From positions 2,790,001-2,854,000 of the forward strand of contig NZ_JAUSWW010000001.1 in NCBI RefSeq assembly GCF_030815415.1: 64,000 nucleotides of DNA. The letters run 5' to 3'. Each line of letters begins with the position of its first letter. Within the stretch, counting starts at the first letter, position 1. This DNA is from Streptomyces canus. GTDB lineage: Bacteria > Actinomycetota > Actinomycetes > Streptomycetales > Streptomycetaceae. The translations under genes were made by a program, and so were the position numbers. Shown one piece after another: positions 47,763 through 57,321 of this stretch. Below the pieces are notes generated by a model that saw nothing but the letters and a program-made list of their open reading frames with translations, was not told where the DNA came from and made no database searches.

Positions 47763-48382
47763 ATGAACACCTCCCCGGACGGCAGGACGACCGCACAGCG
47801 CTCGGCGGCGTAGTCCAGGGCCAGTCGGTGATAGGCCTCGGAGAAGTCGCCGAGGGCGTCGGCGGCGAGGAAGGTCCGGATGTCGTGGGTGAACGCCTCC
47901 AACGCGGTGGCGAGGACGCCGACATGGGCGTACACCCCGCACAGCACGAGCTGGTCGCGGCCCGCTGCCCGCATCCGCTCCAGCAGGTCGGAGCGGAAGA
48001 AGGCGCTGTAGCGCCACTTGGTGAACACCCAGTCGTCCTCGGCGGGCGCGAGTTCCGGCACCACCTCGCGGTCGGCCGGGTCGGTGCGCATACCGGGGCC
48101 CCAGAAGTCCTTGAGCAGGCCGCGCTGTTCGTCGGTCATCCGGCCGGGCTGTGCCGTGTACGCCACCGGGACGCCGAGGGCGGCGGCACGCTTGCGCAAC
48201 GCGGCGGCGTTGTCGACCAGTTGGCCGCGCAGGGGGTCGGGCAGCGCCTGGAGGAAGTAGCGCTGCATGTCGTGGACGAGCAGGACGGCACGGTCCGGGT
48301 CCGGGGCCCAGTCCGCGAGGTTCTCGGGCAGGTCCTCGGCGGTGGGCAGCGGGTACGACGCGATGGGGGGCAGTCCGGGCAT
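47759..48382 (-). CDS. phzD: PhzD, isochorismatase
   Basis: 207 residues. Asp38 ([11 protein letters not shown]) and Lys122 ([10 protein letters not shown]) occupy the positions of the catalytic pair of PhzD; the nucleophilic Cys of other isochorismatase-fold hydrolases is replaced (CGVYAHVG), as expected. It hydrolyses ADIC to DHHA and pyruvate. ATG with GGGAG 9 nt upstream. Confidence 0.95.
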   Translation of the reverse strand: MPGLPPIASYPLPTAEDLPENLADWAPDPDRAVLLVHDMQRYFLQALPDPLRGQLVDNAAALRKRAAALGVPVAYTAQPGRMTDEQRGLLKDFWGPGMRTDPADREVVPELAPAEDDWVFTKWRYSAFFRSDLLERMRAAGRDQLVLCGVYAHVGVLATALEAFTHDIRTFLAADALGDFSEAYHRLALDYAAERCAVVLPSGEVFI

Positions 48383-48429
48383 GGGATCGTCTCCCTTCCT
48401 GTGGGGTGGCGGCGTCGGCGGGGCGCGGT

Positions 48430-49614
48430 TCAGAGGGTGTTGGCCCAGGCCGTCACCAGGGACACGGCCTGCCGGGAGTTGAGGCGCGGGTCGCAGAACG
48501 TCGTGTGGCGCTCGCCGATCCGGCCGAGGGCCGAGGCGTCCGCGGCGCACTCCGTCACGTCGTCCGGGGTGGTCTCCAGATGGAGCCCGCCGGCCGTCCC
48601 GCCGGCCGCCGCGACGGCGAGGCCGAACCTCTGGACCTCGCTCGCCATGGTGGTCAGCAGCCGGGTCTTGCGGCCGCCGGGGGCGGTGATGGTGTTGCCG
48701 TGCATCGGGTCGCACAGCCAGATCACCGGGTGGCCCGCGGAGCGGACCGCCGTCACCAGGGCCGGCAGGCGCTCACCGACGGCGTCGGCGCCCATGCGGG
48801 AGATCAGGGTGAGGCGGCCGGGCTCGCGCAGCGGGTCGAGGCGCTCGCACAGCGAGGTGAGCTCCTCGGGCGTCATGCTCGGGCCGACCTTGCAGGCCAC
48901 CGGGTTGACCACATCGGACAGCAAGTCCATGTGGGCGCCGTCTAGTTGACGGGTGCGCTCGCCGATCCACGGCCAGTGCGTGGAGCCCAGCCAGCGGGTG
49001 GAGTCGCCGAGGTCGCGGACCATCGGGACCTCGTAGTCCAGCAGGAGCGCCTCGTGGCTGGTCCACACCAGGGGTTCGGCACCGGGCCAGGTGCGCAGGG
49101 CGGGGGCGCGCCAGCCCAGGTGTTCCATGATGTCGCCGGCCGCCATGTATCCGGTGAGGATCCGCAGCGGGTCGGGGCGCCGGCTCTCGGGGCAGGGCAC
49201 CGGGCTGTTGACCATGTGCCCGCGGTAGACGGGCAGGGCCAGGTCGCCGATCTGCTCGAAGTCGTTCGAGCGGGGCTTGGCGAACTGGCCGGCCATCCGT
49301 CCGACGCGCAGCACGGGCTTGCCGGTGAGCATCTTCAGGGTGCTGGCGAGCAGGTCGAGCACGGCGGTCTTGCGCCGCACATGGCCGGCCGTGCACTCCT
49401 GCGGGTCTTCGGCGCAGTCGCCCGACTGCACGACGAGCGCCTCCCCCGCGGCCACGGAGGCGAGCCGCGACCTCAGGGTGTGGACGTCGTCGACGCGGAC
49501 CAGCGGTGGACGGGAACTGAGGATCTCCCGTACCCGCTGGACCTGGGCGGGGTCGGGCCATTCCGGCTGCTGGAGCGCCTTGGCCCGCTGGATATCGGTG
49601 AGTGCTTGTGCCAC
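48430..49614 (-). CDS. phzC: PhzC, class II DAHP synthase
   Basis: 394 residues of the plant-type DAHP synthase family ([69 protein letters not shown]). Catalyses the first shikimate-pathway step, raising flux to chorismate. GTG start with GGGGG about 8 nt upstream. Between phzB and phzD in the usual order. Confidence 0.94.
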   Translation of the reverse strand: MAQALTDIQRAKALQQPEWPDPAQVQRVREILSSRPPLVRVDDVHTLRSRLASVAAGEALVVQSGDCAEDPQECTAGHVRRKTAVLDLLASTLKMLTGKPVLRVGRMAGQFAKPRSNDFEQIGDLALPVYRGHMVNSPVPCPESRRPDPLRILTGYMAAGDIMEHLGWRAPALRTWPGAEPLVWTSHEALLLDYEVPMVRDLGDSTRWLGSTHWPWIGERTRQLDGAHMDLLSDVVNPVACKVGPSMTPEELTSLCERLDPLREPGRLTLISRMGADAVGERLPALVTAVRSAGHPVIWLCDPMHGNTITAPGGRKTRLLTTMASEVQRFGLAVAAAGGTAGGLHLETTPDDVTECAADASALGRIGERHTTFCDPRLNSRQAVSLVTAWANTL

Positions 49615-49684
49615 GACAGTGCCCCCGTGGAGCGGAGAGGATTTACTTTCGGGTGATGGCAGGCCGCGTGTGCGGGTCCGCACG

Positions 49685-50164
49685 TCAGGTGGGAATTCCC
49701 TCGCGCTCGACGCGCGGTACGTCGATTCCCAGGGCCCGGAACTGCTGGCAGGGGTTCATGAACTCGCGCTGCTGTTTTATTTTCCCGTTCTCGAAAAGGA
49801 ACGAGTGCAGGAAGTGGTTGCGGTAGTACCCGTCGGGATATCCGGGAAAAAGTATCTTTCCCTCTCCGTCGCATTCGACCCAGAAGCGGTCGGGGTCCTG
49901 GGAGTCGAAGATCTCGACGTTGGTCCAGGCCCAGTCGGGGAAGCACTTGAGCGACCAGACGGCGTGCTCGCCCAGCCGGTCGCGGCCGTGGATGACGATC
50001 GGCTCGCCGCTCTCGGTGGTCCACAGACCGCCGGTGCCGTCCTCGGTGAACAGCAGGTGGCGCCGGAGCCGGTCCTCGCCGCGGGTGTTCATGTACTGCT
50101 CCACGATCGCCCGGTTGTGGGCGCGCGATTCGTCCTGGTCGGCGGGTATTCGGGGGTCAGACAT
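49685..50164 (-). CDS. phzB: PhzB (PhzA/B family)
   Basis: 159-residue cone-shaped NTF2-like protein that catalyses condensation of two aminoketone molecules into the tricyclic phenazine precursor. A conserved Glu lies in KQQREFMNPCQQFRALGID and a His in the HFLHSFLFENGKI segment. Only one A/B gene is present, the usual case outside Pseudomonas. ATG with GGGGG-type upstream spacing after the hydroxylase gene. Confidence 0.95.
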   Translation of the reverse strand: MSDPRIPADQDESRAHNRAIVEQYMNTRGEDRLRRHLLFTEDGTGGLWTTESGEPIVIHGRDRLGEHAVWSLKCFPDWAWTNVEIFDSQDPDRFWVECDGEGKILFPGYPDGYYRNHFLHSFLFENGKIKQQREFMNPCQQFRALGIDVPRVEREGIPT

Positions 50165-50217
50165 GGGAGTGTCCTCTGCGGTTGGGGGGCGTTGGGGGCG
50201 GGTCGTTGGGGGCGGGT

Positions 50218-51441
50218 TCAGACGATGAAGCTGATCTCGCGGGGGTCGCCGCCGACGAGGGCCCGGCCGTAGACCTGTTCGGGGATGCCCATCCCGAAGC
50301 CGGCGTGCCGGCTGCCCACGTTGATGTCGCGCCAGAGCCGCTGCAGGGGGTTGGACTCGTTGAAGGCGGAGGAGCCGTGGGCGGTGAGCAGGGTGTCGAC
50401 GGCCTCCCGGCACAACCGGCCCACCTGCGCGGACTCCAGCCGGTTGCGGGCGCGGACGGTGAGGTCGGCGTTGACGCCGGCCCGGGCGAGCTCGTCGACG
50501 GTGTCCGCGATCCGGCCGGCCACCAGCTTGGCCGTGTCGATCTTCGAGGTGGCGTCGGCGAGGTCGAGCTGGAAGGTCGGCGACTGGGTCTGGTCGCGGT
50601 AGGTGGAGCCGGCCACCGGGCGGGTGGGGCCCTTGTCCCGGACGAACTCCAGGGCCGCTTCGGCAGCGCCGATCAGGGCGCCGATCAGCCCGATGGCGAA
50701 CAGCCCGGTCAGGCTGTTGCGGTAGGGCAGCGCCGGGTCGACGATGCCGTCGGTCTCGCCGTTGAGGACGGGCAGGTAGGGCACCAGCCGGTGCTCGGGT
50801 ACGAAGATCCGGTCGGCGACGACGGTGTTGCTGCCGGTACCGCGCATGCCGGCGAAGTACCAGGTGTCCTTGACGGCGACCTCGTCGGTGGGCATCAGGG
50901 CGAAGCGCACGTCGGGGCGGCCCGCGTCGGTGGGGACGGCGATCAGGGCGCTGACCCACTGGGCGTGCAGACAGCCGGAGACATAGGCCCACTCGCCGCT
51001 GACGATCACACCGCCGTCGACCGGCTCCACGGCCGGTGAGGGCATCCCGAGGACCAGCGCGCACCGGGCGTCTGGGTCGTCGCCCCAGATCTCGTCGCCG
51101 GCCCGGGCCGGGAACAGCGCGGCCATGAAGTTGCCGGCGTTCAGGACGCCCGCGATCCAGGCGGCGGACGGGCAGCCCCTGCCGAGCGTCGTGGCGACGT
51201 CGAGGAGGGTGCGCATGTCCGTCTCGTGGCCGCCGAGCCGGCGCGGGGTCTGCAGCCGCAGCAGTCCGGCCTCGGTCATGGCGTCGACGACCCGGTCGGA
51301 AAGGCGTCGGTCGCGCTCGCACTCGACGGCCTCCGCCCACAGGAGTTCCCGCAGACCTTCGGCTCGCGTGACGAGTTCCGCACGGTCGGGAATCAGCCCT
51401 TCGCGGGTGGCCGGATCGGCGGGGACCGTATTGTTCGACAT
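50218..51441 (-). CDS. Acyl-CoA-dehydrogenase-fold flavin-dependent hydroxylase
   Basis: 407 residues of the group D monooxygenase type (HsaA/HpaB-like acyl-CoA dehydrogenase fold): LRLQTPRRLGGHETDMRTLL, GCPSAAWIAGVLNAGNF, SGEWAYVSGCLHAQW, and ARNRLESAQVGRLCREAVD. These use reduced FMN or FAD from a separate reductase, here probably the 43444-43974 flavin reductase, to hydroxylate aromatic rings. AAAGGA precedes the ATG. Immediately upstream of phzB, so phenazine ring hydroxylation is likely. Confidence 0.87.
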   Translation of the reverse strand: MSNNTVPADPATREGLIPDRAELVTRAEGLRELLWAEAVECERDRRLSDRVVDAMTEAGLLRLQTPRRLGGHETDMRTLLDVATTLGRGCPSAAWIAGVLNAGNFMAALFPARAGDEIWGDDPDARCALVLGMPSPAVEPVDGGVIVSGEWAYVSGCLHAQWVSALIAVPTDAGRPDVRFALMPTDEVAVKDTWYFAGMRGTGSNTVVADRIFVPEHRLVPYLPVLNGETDGIVDPALPYRNSLTGLFAIGLIGALIGAAEAALEFVRDKGPTRPVAGSTYRDQTQSPTFQLDLADATSKIDTAKLVAGRIADTVDELARAGVNADLTVRARNRLESAQVGRLCREAVDTLLTAHGSSAFNESNPLQRLWRDINVGSRHAGFGMGIPEQVYGRALVGGDPREISFIV

Positions 51442-51553
51442 ACCGGATCATTCCTTTCGTATTTCTCGGCTCGCATTTCTCGGCGGATGGCGCGCAGGGC
51501 ATTCTCAAGCCACGCGGCGTCCTTTCGGGCGGCGTTCTCGGAATTCCGGTCTG

Positions 51554-52954
51554 TCAGTGCGACCGAATGGGGCGGCGCCTTCGCGGGTGAAGATTTCCGC
51601 GCACGACCCGGCCGAGGGTGACGGGGTTCAGGAGGATCAGGGGCGCGGAGAGCAGGGAGCTGACCTTGACGAACTCCTGGGCGACGACCGGGTCCTGCTC
51701 GGCGGCGGTGAGCACCGCCCCGAAGAAGGCGTTGCTCAGCCGCACCGGCAGCGGGCGGTCCCCCTCGACCTGGGGGAGGGCCAGGTCGCTGCCGACGGCC
51801 ATCTGCCAGGCCACCTCGATCCTGCGGGCGGCAGCCCGGAAGAAGCGGTACGCCAGCCGGTCGCGTCCGTGGCCGAGACACTCCCGCAGGACGTCGGCCT
51901 GAAGCGCGGCCACCGACATGCCCTGTCCGTAGACGGGGTTGAAGCTGCAGATCGCGTCGCCGAAGACCAGCAGCCCGTCGGGGAACCGCTCCAGCCCCTC
52001 GTACCGTCGGCGCACGCTGGCCGGGTAGCGGTGGGCGACCGGGGCGTCGAGGGGTTCGGCGGCGCACAGGGCCTCGAAGACGTCGGAGGGCAGGATGGGC
52101 TTGGCGAACTCCAGGAAGTCGCCGGGGTCGGTGGGCGGGTGGTGGCCGCCGTAGCCGATCAGGGTGAGCATCCAGCGGTCCGGTTCGTGCTGGAGGAAGG
52201 TCGCGCCGGTCGGCCGGCCGGGCTCGGCGCCCACGATCACGACCTTGCGGCGGCCGAGGGCGCCCGGGGCGAGGCGCAGGGTGCGGCTGACGTACTTGAT
52301 ATCGACGGCGATCCGGTCCTCGCGCGGGGGTTCGTGGCCGAGGTCGGTGAGCCAGCGGGTGGTGCGGCCGCCCCGGCCGGTCGCGTCGACCACGAGGTCG
52401 GCGGTCAGCTCGCGTTCCGCCCCGCTGTCGCGGTGCACCAGCCGGACGCCGGTGACGCGGGTCCCGTCGGGGGTGCTCAGCAGTCCGGTGGCCTCGCACC
52501 GGTCGACGATCTCCACGCCGGGCAACTCCCGTACCCGGGCCCGTACTCCCCCTTCCAGTTGGGGCCGGGTCGGCTGGTAGGTGGGGGTGGGGTCGGCGTA
52601 ACGCCCTTCCTGGCACAGGAGGTGGCCGCCGGGTGCGAAGTGCATCTCGGTGGGTTCGCGGACCACGGGGACGCCGGCCGCCTCGAAGTACTCGAGCAGA
52701 CCGGGGAACATCTCCTGCAGTCCCCGGGTGCCGGCGGGCAGGATCGCGTGGGCGTGCCGTCCCTGTGGCACTCCGCGCCGGTTCTCGTCCGTCGTCGGCA
52801 GCGTGTCCCGGTCGACCACCGTGACTCGGGCGAACGTCTCGTACAGCACCCGGGCGGCGAAGAGGCCGGCGATGCTGCCCCCGAGCACCACGCAGTGGCC
52901 GTCGCGGGGGCGCCGCCCCTCGGGGGCGTGCGGGTGTGCGGTGTCGTCAGACAT
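51554..52954 (-). CDS. FAD-dependent aromatic monooxygenase
   Basis: 466 residues of the single-component FAD monooxygenase family. Rossmann motif GGSIAGLFAARVL, the central DATGRGGRT motif and the flavin ribitol motif GDAICSFNPVYGQGMSVA are intact. It would hydroxylate or oxidatively modify the phenazine core or a carboxyl-bearing position. ATG with GAGGA upstream. First gene of the minus-strand phenazine operon; 112 bp separate it from the next hydroxylase. Confidence 0.9.
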   Translation of the reverse strand: MSDDTAHPHAPEGRRPRDGHCVVLGGSIAGLFAARVLYETFARVTVVDRDTLPTTDENRRGVPQGRHAHAILPAGTRGLQEMFPGLLEYFEAAGVPVVREPTEMHFAPGGHLLCQEGRYADPTPTYQPTRPQLEGGVRARVRELPGVEIVDRCEATGLLSTPDGTRVTGVRLVHRDSGAERELTADLVVDATGRGGRTTRWLTDLGHEPPREDRIAVDIKYVSRTLRLAPGALGRRKVVIVGAEPGRPTGATFLQHEPDRWMLTLIGYGGHHPPTDPGDFLEFAKPILPSDVFEALCAAEPLDAPVAHRYPASVRRRYEGLERFPDGLLVFGDAICSFNPVYGQGMSVAALQADVLRECLGHGRDRLAYRFFRAAARRIEVAWQMAVGSDLALPQVEGDRPLPVRLSNAFFGAVLTAAEQDPVVAQEFVKVSSLLSAPLILLNPVTLGRVVRGNLHPRRRRPIRSH

Positions 52955-53273
52955 GCGAATCCTCTGCTGTCCGTGAGGCGAGTGGCGGAGCAGGTTTCCC
53001 GGATGCGCTCGTGAAATCGGAGAGCCCATGATTTCCGGGGGAATCTCACGTTCCGGGCGGCGGAACGGAAAGTTTCGGCAAATCGCGACGCCGTGGGGTC
53101 GAAATCCGGCCGGAAAATACCCGACGGATTCCCTGTGCGGCACCCTTGTCAAACCTGTGCGGCGCGGCGCGCAATTGTCCGGACCAGGCGTCCCGACTCA
53201 TTGACGGGGGACAAAAGAACCGATGCCGGAATTTGGAATTCCGAATTATCGGCGGGCCCCGGAGCCGTTTCCC
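52955..53273 (-). promoter_or_regulatory. Putative promoter region of the phenazine operon
   Basis: No gene here. A minus-strand TTGACA lies at 53147-53152 with a weak -10 about 17 nt further. Upstream of it is CGGAATT-TGG-AATTCCG (53227-53243), a perfect 7-3-7 inverted repeat, AT-rich against its background. TGGAATTC also occurs at 54228-54235 in front of the Lrp gene, so both may be targets of the cluster regulators. Confidence 0.45.
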
Positions 53274-54122
53274 TCAGTGGCGTGCTCCGCTGCGCGTCGC
53301 GGTCGCCAGCCAGCAGGCCGGGAGCGGTGCCACCGTGCGCCCGTGGCCGATCCGCGGGTCGTCGCCCGCGTACACCCGGGCCGACCAGCCGTGGCCGTCG
53401 AGCCATTCCTCCAGGTCGTCGCGGGCCGAGAGCCAGCGGGCGCCCTGCTCCTCGACACGTTCACGCACGGGCCTGCCCTCCTCCTGGAGCATGGCCGCCT
53501 TGAGGTGCTCCAGCATGAGCGTGCTGCCCGGCGCGGACAGTGCGCTCAGACCGGCGAGGAGCGCCTCCCCGTCCCCGTCCGTGAGATACATGAGCAGCCC
53601 CTCGACCAGCCAGACGGTCGGCTGCCCGGGGTCGAAACCCGCAGCTCGCAGGGCGGACTGCCAGTCCTCGCGGAGGTCGGCCGCGACCCCGTGACGCTCA
53701 CAGGCGAGGGGCAGCCCGGAGTGGGCGATCAAGGCGTCCTTGAACTCCGTCATCTCCGGCAGCTCGACCTCGAACCAGTGGACTCCGGCCGGCAGGTCGA
53801 GGCGTACGGTACGGCCGTCCGCGCCGGCGGCGAGGGTGACGACCTGCCGGACGCCACCCCGGACCCCGGTCAGGATCTCCTCGTCGAAGAACCTGGTCCG
53901 CACCGCGAAGTAGGTGGGGAAGCCCCGCGCGCTGTGGTGGGTCTGCCGGATCACCTCGGCCACATCGGCCAGGACCGGGTCCTCGGAGAGCGCGGAGAGC
54001 AGCGCGACGGCGAGGGGATCCCGGAACAGCGCATCCGGACGTTCACTTTCCATTTGTCGCATCCACGCGATGAACAGTGCGGTCTGCCCGACTCCGACGG
54101 AGGGCGCCTTCACTTCCATCAT
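53274..54122 (-). CDS. PPM1-type SAM-dependent methyltransferase
   Basis: 282 residues of the leucine carboxyl methyltransferase-like (TcmP/PPM1) family: SVGVGQTALFIAWMRQ at the start, RTRFFDEEI, VVTLAAGADGRTVRLDLP (SAM loop), WFEVELPEM and VWLVEGLLMYL. Members methylate carboxylates or hydroxyls; an ester on a phenazine carboxylate or an O-methyl are both possible. GGGAGGA lies 4-7 nt before two consecutive ATGs. Divergent from the Lrp regulator, and an obvious consumer of the SAM-supply genes. Confidence 0.87.
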   Translation of the reverse strand: MMEVKAPSVGVGQTALFIAWMRQMESERPDALFRDPLAVALLSALSEDPVLADVAEVIRQTHHSARGFPTYFAVRTRFFDEEILTGVRGGVRQVVTLAAGADGRTVRLDLPAGVHWFEVELPEMTEFKDALIAHSGLPLACERHGVAADLREDWQSALRAAGFDPGQPTVWLVEGLLMYLTDGDGEALLAGLSALSAPGSTLMLEHLKAAMLQEEGRPVRERVEEQGARWLSARDDLEEWLDGHGWSARVYAGDDPRIGHGRTVAPLPACWLATATRSGARH

Positions 54123-54259
54123 AAAATCCTCCCCAAGACGAGTTCAATTCAACGAAAAGACGCGGGTCCACATTGCTGGATCAGCGCGTTTTGGCGTCCG
54201 TTGAAATCCGCCCGAGCGGTGAACTGATGGAATTCTGTGCGGGATCGCGGCTGCCGCGG

Positions 54260-54276
54260 TAGCGCGCTCTGCGCTA
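54260..54276. promoter_or_regulatory. Dyad upstream of the Lrp-type regulator
   Basis: TAGCGC-GCTCT-GCGCTA, a perfect 6-5-6 inverted repeat 48 bp before the regulator start, in the 201-bp divergent region. The size fits an Lrp/AsnC half-symmetric box and suggests autoregulation. Confidence 0.45.
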
Positions 54277-54323
54277 TCTTCAACTTTATTCCACGGAACA
54301 GGCCCCCATTGAAGGATGTGTGC

Positions 54324-55343
54324 ATGCTGGACGACCTGGACCGCGCGCTGATCCACGCGTTGCACATCGACGGCCGGGCACCTTTCAGCCAGATCGCCGC
54401 CGCCCTCGACGTCTCACCGCAGACCGTCGCCCGTCGCTACCGCCGGCTGCGCACCGAGGCGTCCTTACGAGTCGTGGGCCTGCCGGACCCTCATCAGGCG
54501 GGTCAGACACAGTGGCTCGTCCGGCTCACCGCGGCGGCCAGCTCCGCACAGGACCTGGCCCATGCACTCGTGCGCCGGCAGGACACCTCATGGGTGAAGC
54601 TCACCTCCGGCGGCACCGAGATCGTCGCGATCATCCACACGCCGACCGACGCCGCCGCGGGCAACTCCCTGCTGCTGCGCGACATTCCGCGCACCAACCA
54701 CATCACCGCGGTATCCGCGCACTGCATCCTGCACACCTACCTCGGCGGGCCGACGAACTGGCGGCGCAGCGCCGACACGCTGGACGAGGACCAGCAGCGG
54801 CTGCTGCGCGAGCACGAACCGGCCGACACCTCGTACGTGCCCGTGCCGCGCCGGCTCACCGACGCCGACACCGATCTGCTGGTCGCCCTGCAGAAGGACG
54901 GCCGGGCCACCCACGCGGAGCTGGCCCAGGCGACCGGCTGGTCCCCGGTCACCGTGGCGCGACGGCTCGCGGATCTGCAGGCGGGCGGTGCCGTCTTCTT
55001 CGACGTCGAGGTGGACACCGGGCAGTTCGGCGCCAACACCCGGGCGCTGCTGTGGATGTCGGTGAGCCCGGCGCACATCGAGAACGTGGCGACGACCCTG
55101 GCCCGCCACGACGAACTGGCGTACGTCGCCGCGACCACGGGCCCCACCAACCTGGTCGCCCAGGCCCTCTGCCGCGACCCCGCCGACCTCCACCACTACC
55201 TGGCCCGGCGCCTGGGCTCCCTGGACGCCATCCACACCCTGGAGACCAGCCCGGTCCTCCAGAACCTCAAGGCGGCGAGCCCCATCATCACGGAACGGGA
55301 ACGCACGAGACGCGCCGCGACGCCGGGGCGGGTACGGAACTGA
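54324..55343 (+). CDS. Lrp/AsnC-family regulator with duplicated HTH (TTA-containing)
   Basis: 339 residues with two Lrp-like units: HTH at about 5-50 (LIHALHIDGRAPFSQIAAAL) and a second HTH at about 190-235 (LLVALQKDGRATHAELAQAT), each followed by an AsnC-type ligand-binding region. Leu48 is encoded by TTA (54465-54467), so translation may depend on the bldA tRNA. ATG with AAGGA 7 nt upstream. A clear paralogue lies at 61012-61998. Probably the pathway-specific regulator. Confidence 0.9.
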   Translation: MLDDLDRALIHALHIDGRAPFSQIAAALDVSPQTVARRYRRLRTEASLRVVGLPDPHQAGQTQWLVRLTAAASSAQDLAHALVRRQDTSWVKLTSGGTEIVAIIHTPTDAAAGNSLLLRDIPRTNHITAVSAHCILHTYLGGPTNWRRSADTLDEDQQRLLREHEPADTSYVPVPRRLTDADTDLLVALQKDGRATHAELAQATGWSPVTVARRLADLQAGGAVFFDVEVDTGQFGANTRALLWMSVSPAHIENVATTLARHDELAYVAATTGPTNLVAQALCRDPADLHHYLARRLGSLDAIHTLETSPVLQNLKAASPIITERERTRRAATPGRVRN

Positions 55344-55390
55344 CAGCGCCTGCAACGGAACTGACGGACCGTCGGGAGCCATGGACCTGC

Positions 55391-55419
55391 GTCATGCGCG
55401 GGAGCCTCCCGCGCATGAC
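55391..55419. terminator. Terminator between lrp gene and efflux pump gene
   Basis: Perfect 13-bp stem, GTCATGCGCGGGA / TCCCGCGCATGAC, with a GCC triloop, in the convergent gap. A second GGCGGC/GCCGCC dyad follows, so the region can stop both transcripts. Confidence 0.8.
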
Positions 55420-55478
55420 GAGGCGGCGACCCGAAGGCCGCCGCCCGTATCTCCACGCCTCCCCGTGAAGGGGTCCGC

Positions 55479-56930
55479 CTAATGACCCGCCCCGGCACCA
55501 CCCGCCGCGTCCCGGTCCACCATCGACCGGCTGGTGACGAAGCTGACCACGACCAGCGCCGCGGCGACCCAGAACGCGAGCTGGACGGCGTGCAGGGCGC
55601 CCGGGGCGCCGCCGTCGCCCGCGCTGCCCAGGTACACGCTGCCGAGGATCGCCACCCCGAGCGTGGCGCCCAGTTGCTGGACCGCGTTCAGCAGACCGGC
55701 GGCCGAGCCGATCTCCTGCGGCTGGAGCGGGGCGAGGGCGATGGTGAAGAACGCCGGGCTGAACAGGCCCACGCCGACGCCGACGACCCCGAGTGCGAAC
55801 AGCAGCGGCGTCGGATACCGGTGCGGGTCGGCCGCGTGGTAGACGGCGATCGCGGCGAGGGAGCCGGCCAGCAGGACGGCGAGGCCGAGGGACATCATGC
55901 GGTGGCCGTACCGCTTGACGAGGTGGGCGCCGGCCACCCAGGAGGCGACGGCGAGGCCCACCGACCACGGGGCGAGCGTCAGGCCGGACTTCAACACGTC
56001 GGTGCCCAGGCCGAGTTGGAGCTGGAGGACGATGACCATCATCAGTCCGTTGGTGACGGCGAAAAAGGCCGTGGACGTCACCAGGGCGGCCGGGAAACCG
56101 CGGTGGGCGAACAGGCTCGGCTCCACCAGCGGACTGCGCCCCGCGGCGGCCACCGCCCGCTGGTGCACCGTGAACAGGACCATCAGGCACAGCCCGGCCG
56201 CGATGGCCGCCCAGCTCCACCCGGACAGGGCGATCAGGTCGGCGCCGATCAGCGGGTAGACGACGAGCCCGATGCCGGCCATCGCCAGCAGGGTGCCGGT
56301 GACATCGAGGGTGGGCCGCTTGGGCGCCCGGTTCTCCATCAGCTTGGGCGAGATCGCCAGCACCAGCAGCGACACCGGCACGTTCACCAGGAACGCCGCG
56401 CGCCACGAGGAGCCGAACAGGTCGGCGTGGGTGAGCACCCCGCCGAGCACCGGCCCGCAGACGGCCGCGAGGCCCATCACGGGACCGATACTGCCCAGTG
56501 CCTTGGACATCTCGGGGCCGGCGAACATCGTCTTGATCAGGCCGATGGTCTGGGGGATGATCACGGCCGCCGCGGCTCCCTGTACCACCCGGAAGGCGAT
56601 CAGCAGCCCCACCGAGGGCGCTGCGGCGCAGGCGGCCGACGCGACCATGAAGCCGGTGACACCGATCACGAACAGCCGCTTGCGGCCCGCGATGTCGCCC
56701 AGCCGGCCGCCGGTGATCAGCAGCACCGCGAACGGCAGGGTGTAGGCGGTCGTGAACCACTGGATGTCGGACACCGACCCGCCCAGATCGGCATGGATCC
56801 TGGGCGCGGCGACCTGCACGATCGTCGCGTCCAGCAGGTTCATGGCCTCACCGAGCAGCAGGGCGGTGAGCGCCGGCCACCGCCATCGGTACGCCGTGGG
56901 TGTCGGCGTCAGCACACGCTCAGCAGTCAT
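55479..56930 (-). CDS. DHA2-family MFS drug efflux transporter
   Basis: 483 residues, about 14 membrane helices. Family motifs: LLDATIVQVAAPRIHADLGG in helix 1, GGRLGDIAGRKRLFVIGVTG between helices 2 and 3, and a GPVLGG motif in helix 5. A proton-driven exporter likely giving self-resistance and secretion of the phenazine. ATG with GAGAGGA upstream; a 66-residue upstream extension is discounted. The C-terminal tail is Gly/Ala-rich. Confidence 0.93.
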   Translation of the reverse strand: MTAERVLTPTPTAYRWRWPALTALLLGEAMNLLDATIVQVAAPRIHADLGGSVSDIQWFTTAYTLPFAVLLITGGRLGDIAGRKRLFVIGVTGFMVASAACAAAPSVGLLIAFRVVQGAAAAVIIPQTIGLIKTMFAGPEMSKALGSIGPVMGLAAVCGPVLGGVLTHADLFGSSWRAAFLVNVPVSLLVLAISPKLMENRAPKRPTLDVTGTLLAMAGIGLVVYPLIGADLIALSGWSWAAIAAGLCLMVLFTVHQRAVAAAGRSPLVEPSLFAHRGFPAALVTSTAFFAVTNGLMMVIVLQLQLGLGTDVLKSGLTLAPWSVGLAVASWVAGAHLVKRYGHRMMSLGLAVLLAGSLAAIAVYHAADPHRYPTPLLFALGVVGVGVGLFSPAFFTIALAPLQPQEIGSAAGLLNAVQQLGATLGVAILGSVYLGSAGDGGAPGALHAVQLAFWVAAALVVVSFVTSRSMVDRDAAGGAGAGH

Positions 56931-57321
56931 CGGGAGTTCCTCTCCACCGTTGTCGACACGCCGGCCCGGCCCCGGTCGGCGGGGCGTCGGGACCGACCAC
57001 GACTCAGCGTGGGCGGGAGAGAAGGGGGTGCTCCAGCCGGCGCCGGAAGATGGTGGATTCCTTCCATCGGCGCCCTGCGCGCTGTCGATTTCCGCCACGA
57101 CCGCCGGGCGCGCGCACTCCGTCGGCATCGCCTTGGTCCGTGCGGGGAGCCGGGTACGCGGCGTGAGGTTCCTTCACCAGGACGCCCGCCATGGAAGAAA
57201 TGCTCCAGTACACCCCCACGACTGGAGCGGCCGTACGTGATCACTTCACGCTGGAGTCCCCCGGCCGCCCTCGGTGCTCCGGGTGCTCACCCCCTTACGT
57301 TCACCCTGTTCAGGAGCGTGC
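56931..57321. other. Divergent control region between efflux pump and reductase genes
   Basis: No convincing gene in 391 bp. TCCTTCCAT (57059-57067) and ATGGAAGAA (57191-57199) are close to an inverted pair about 120 bp apart, which could be two operator half-regions for the divergent promoters. No strong promoter hexamers recognised. Confidence 0.35.
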
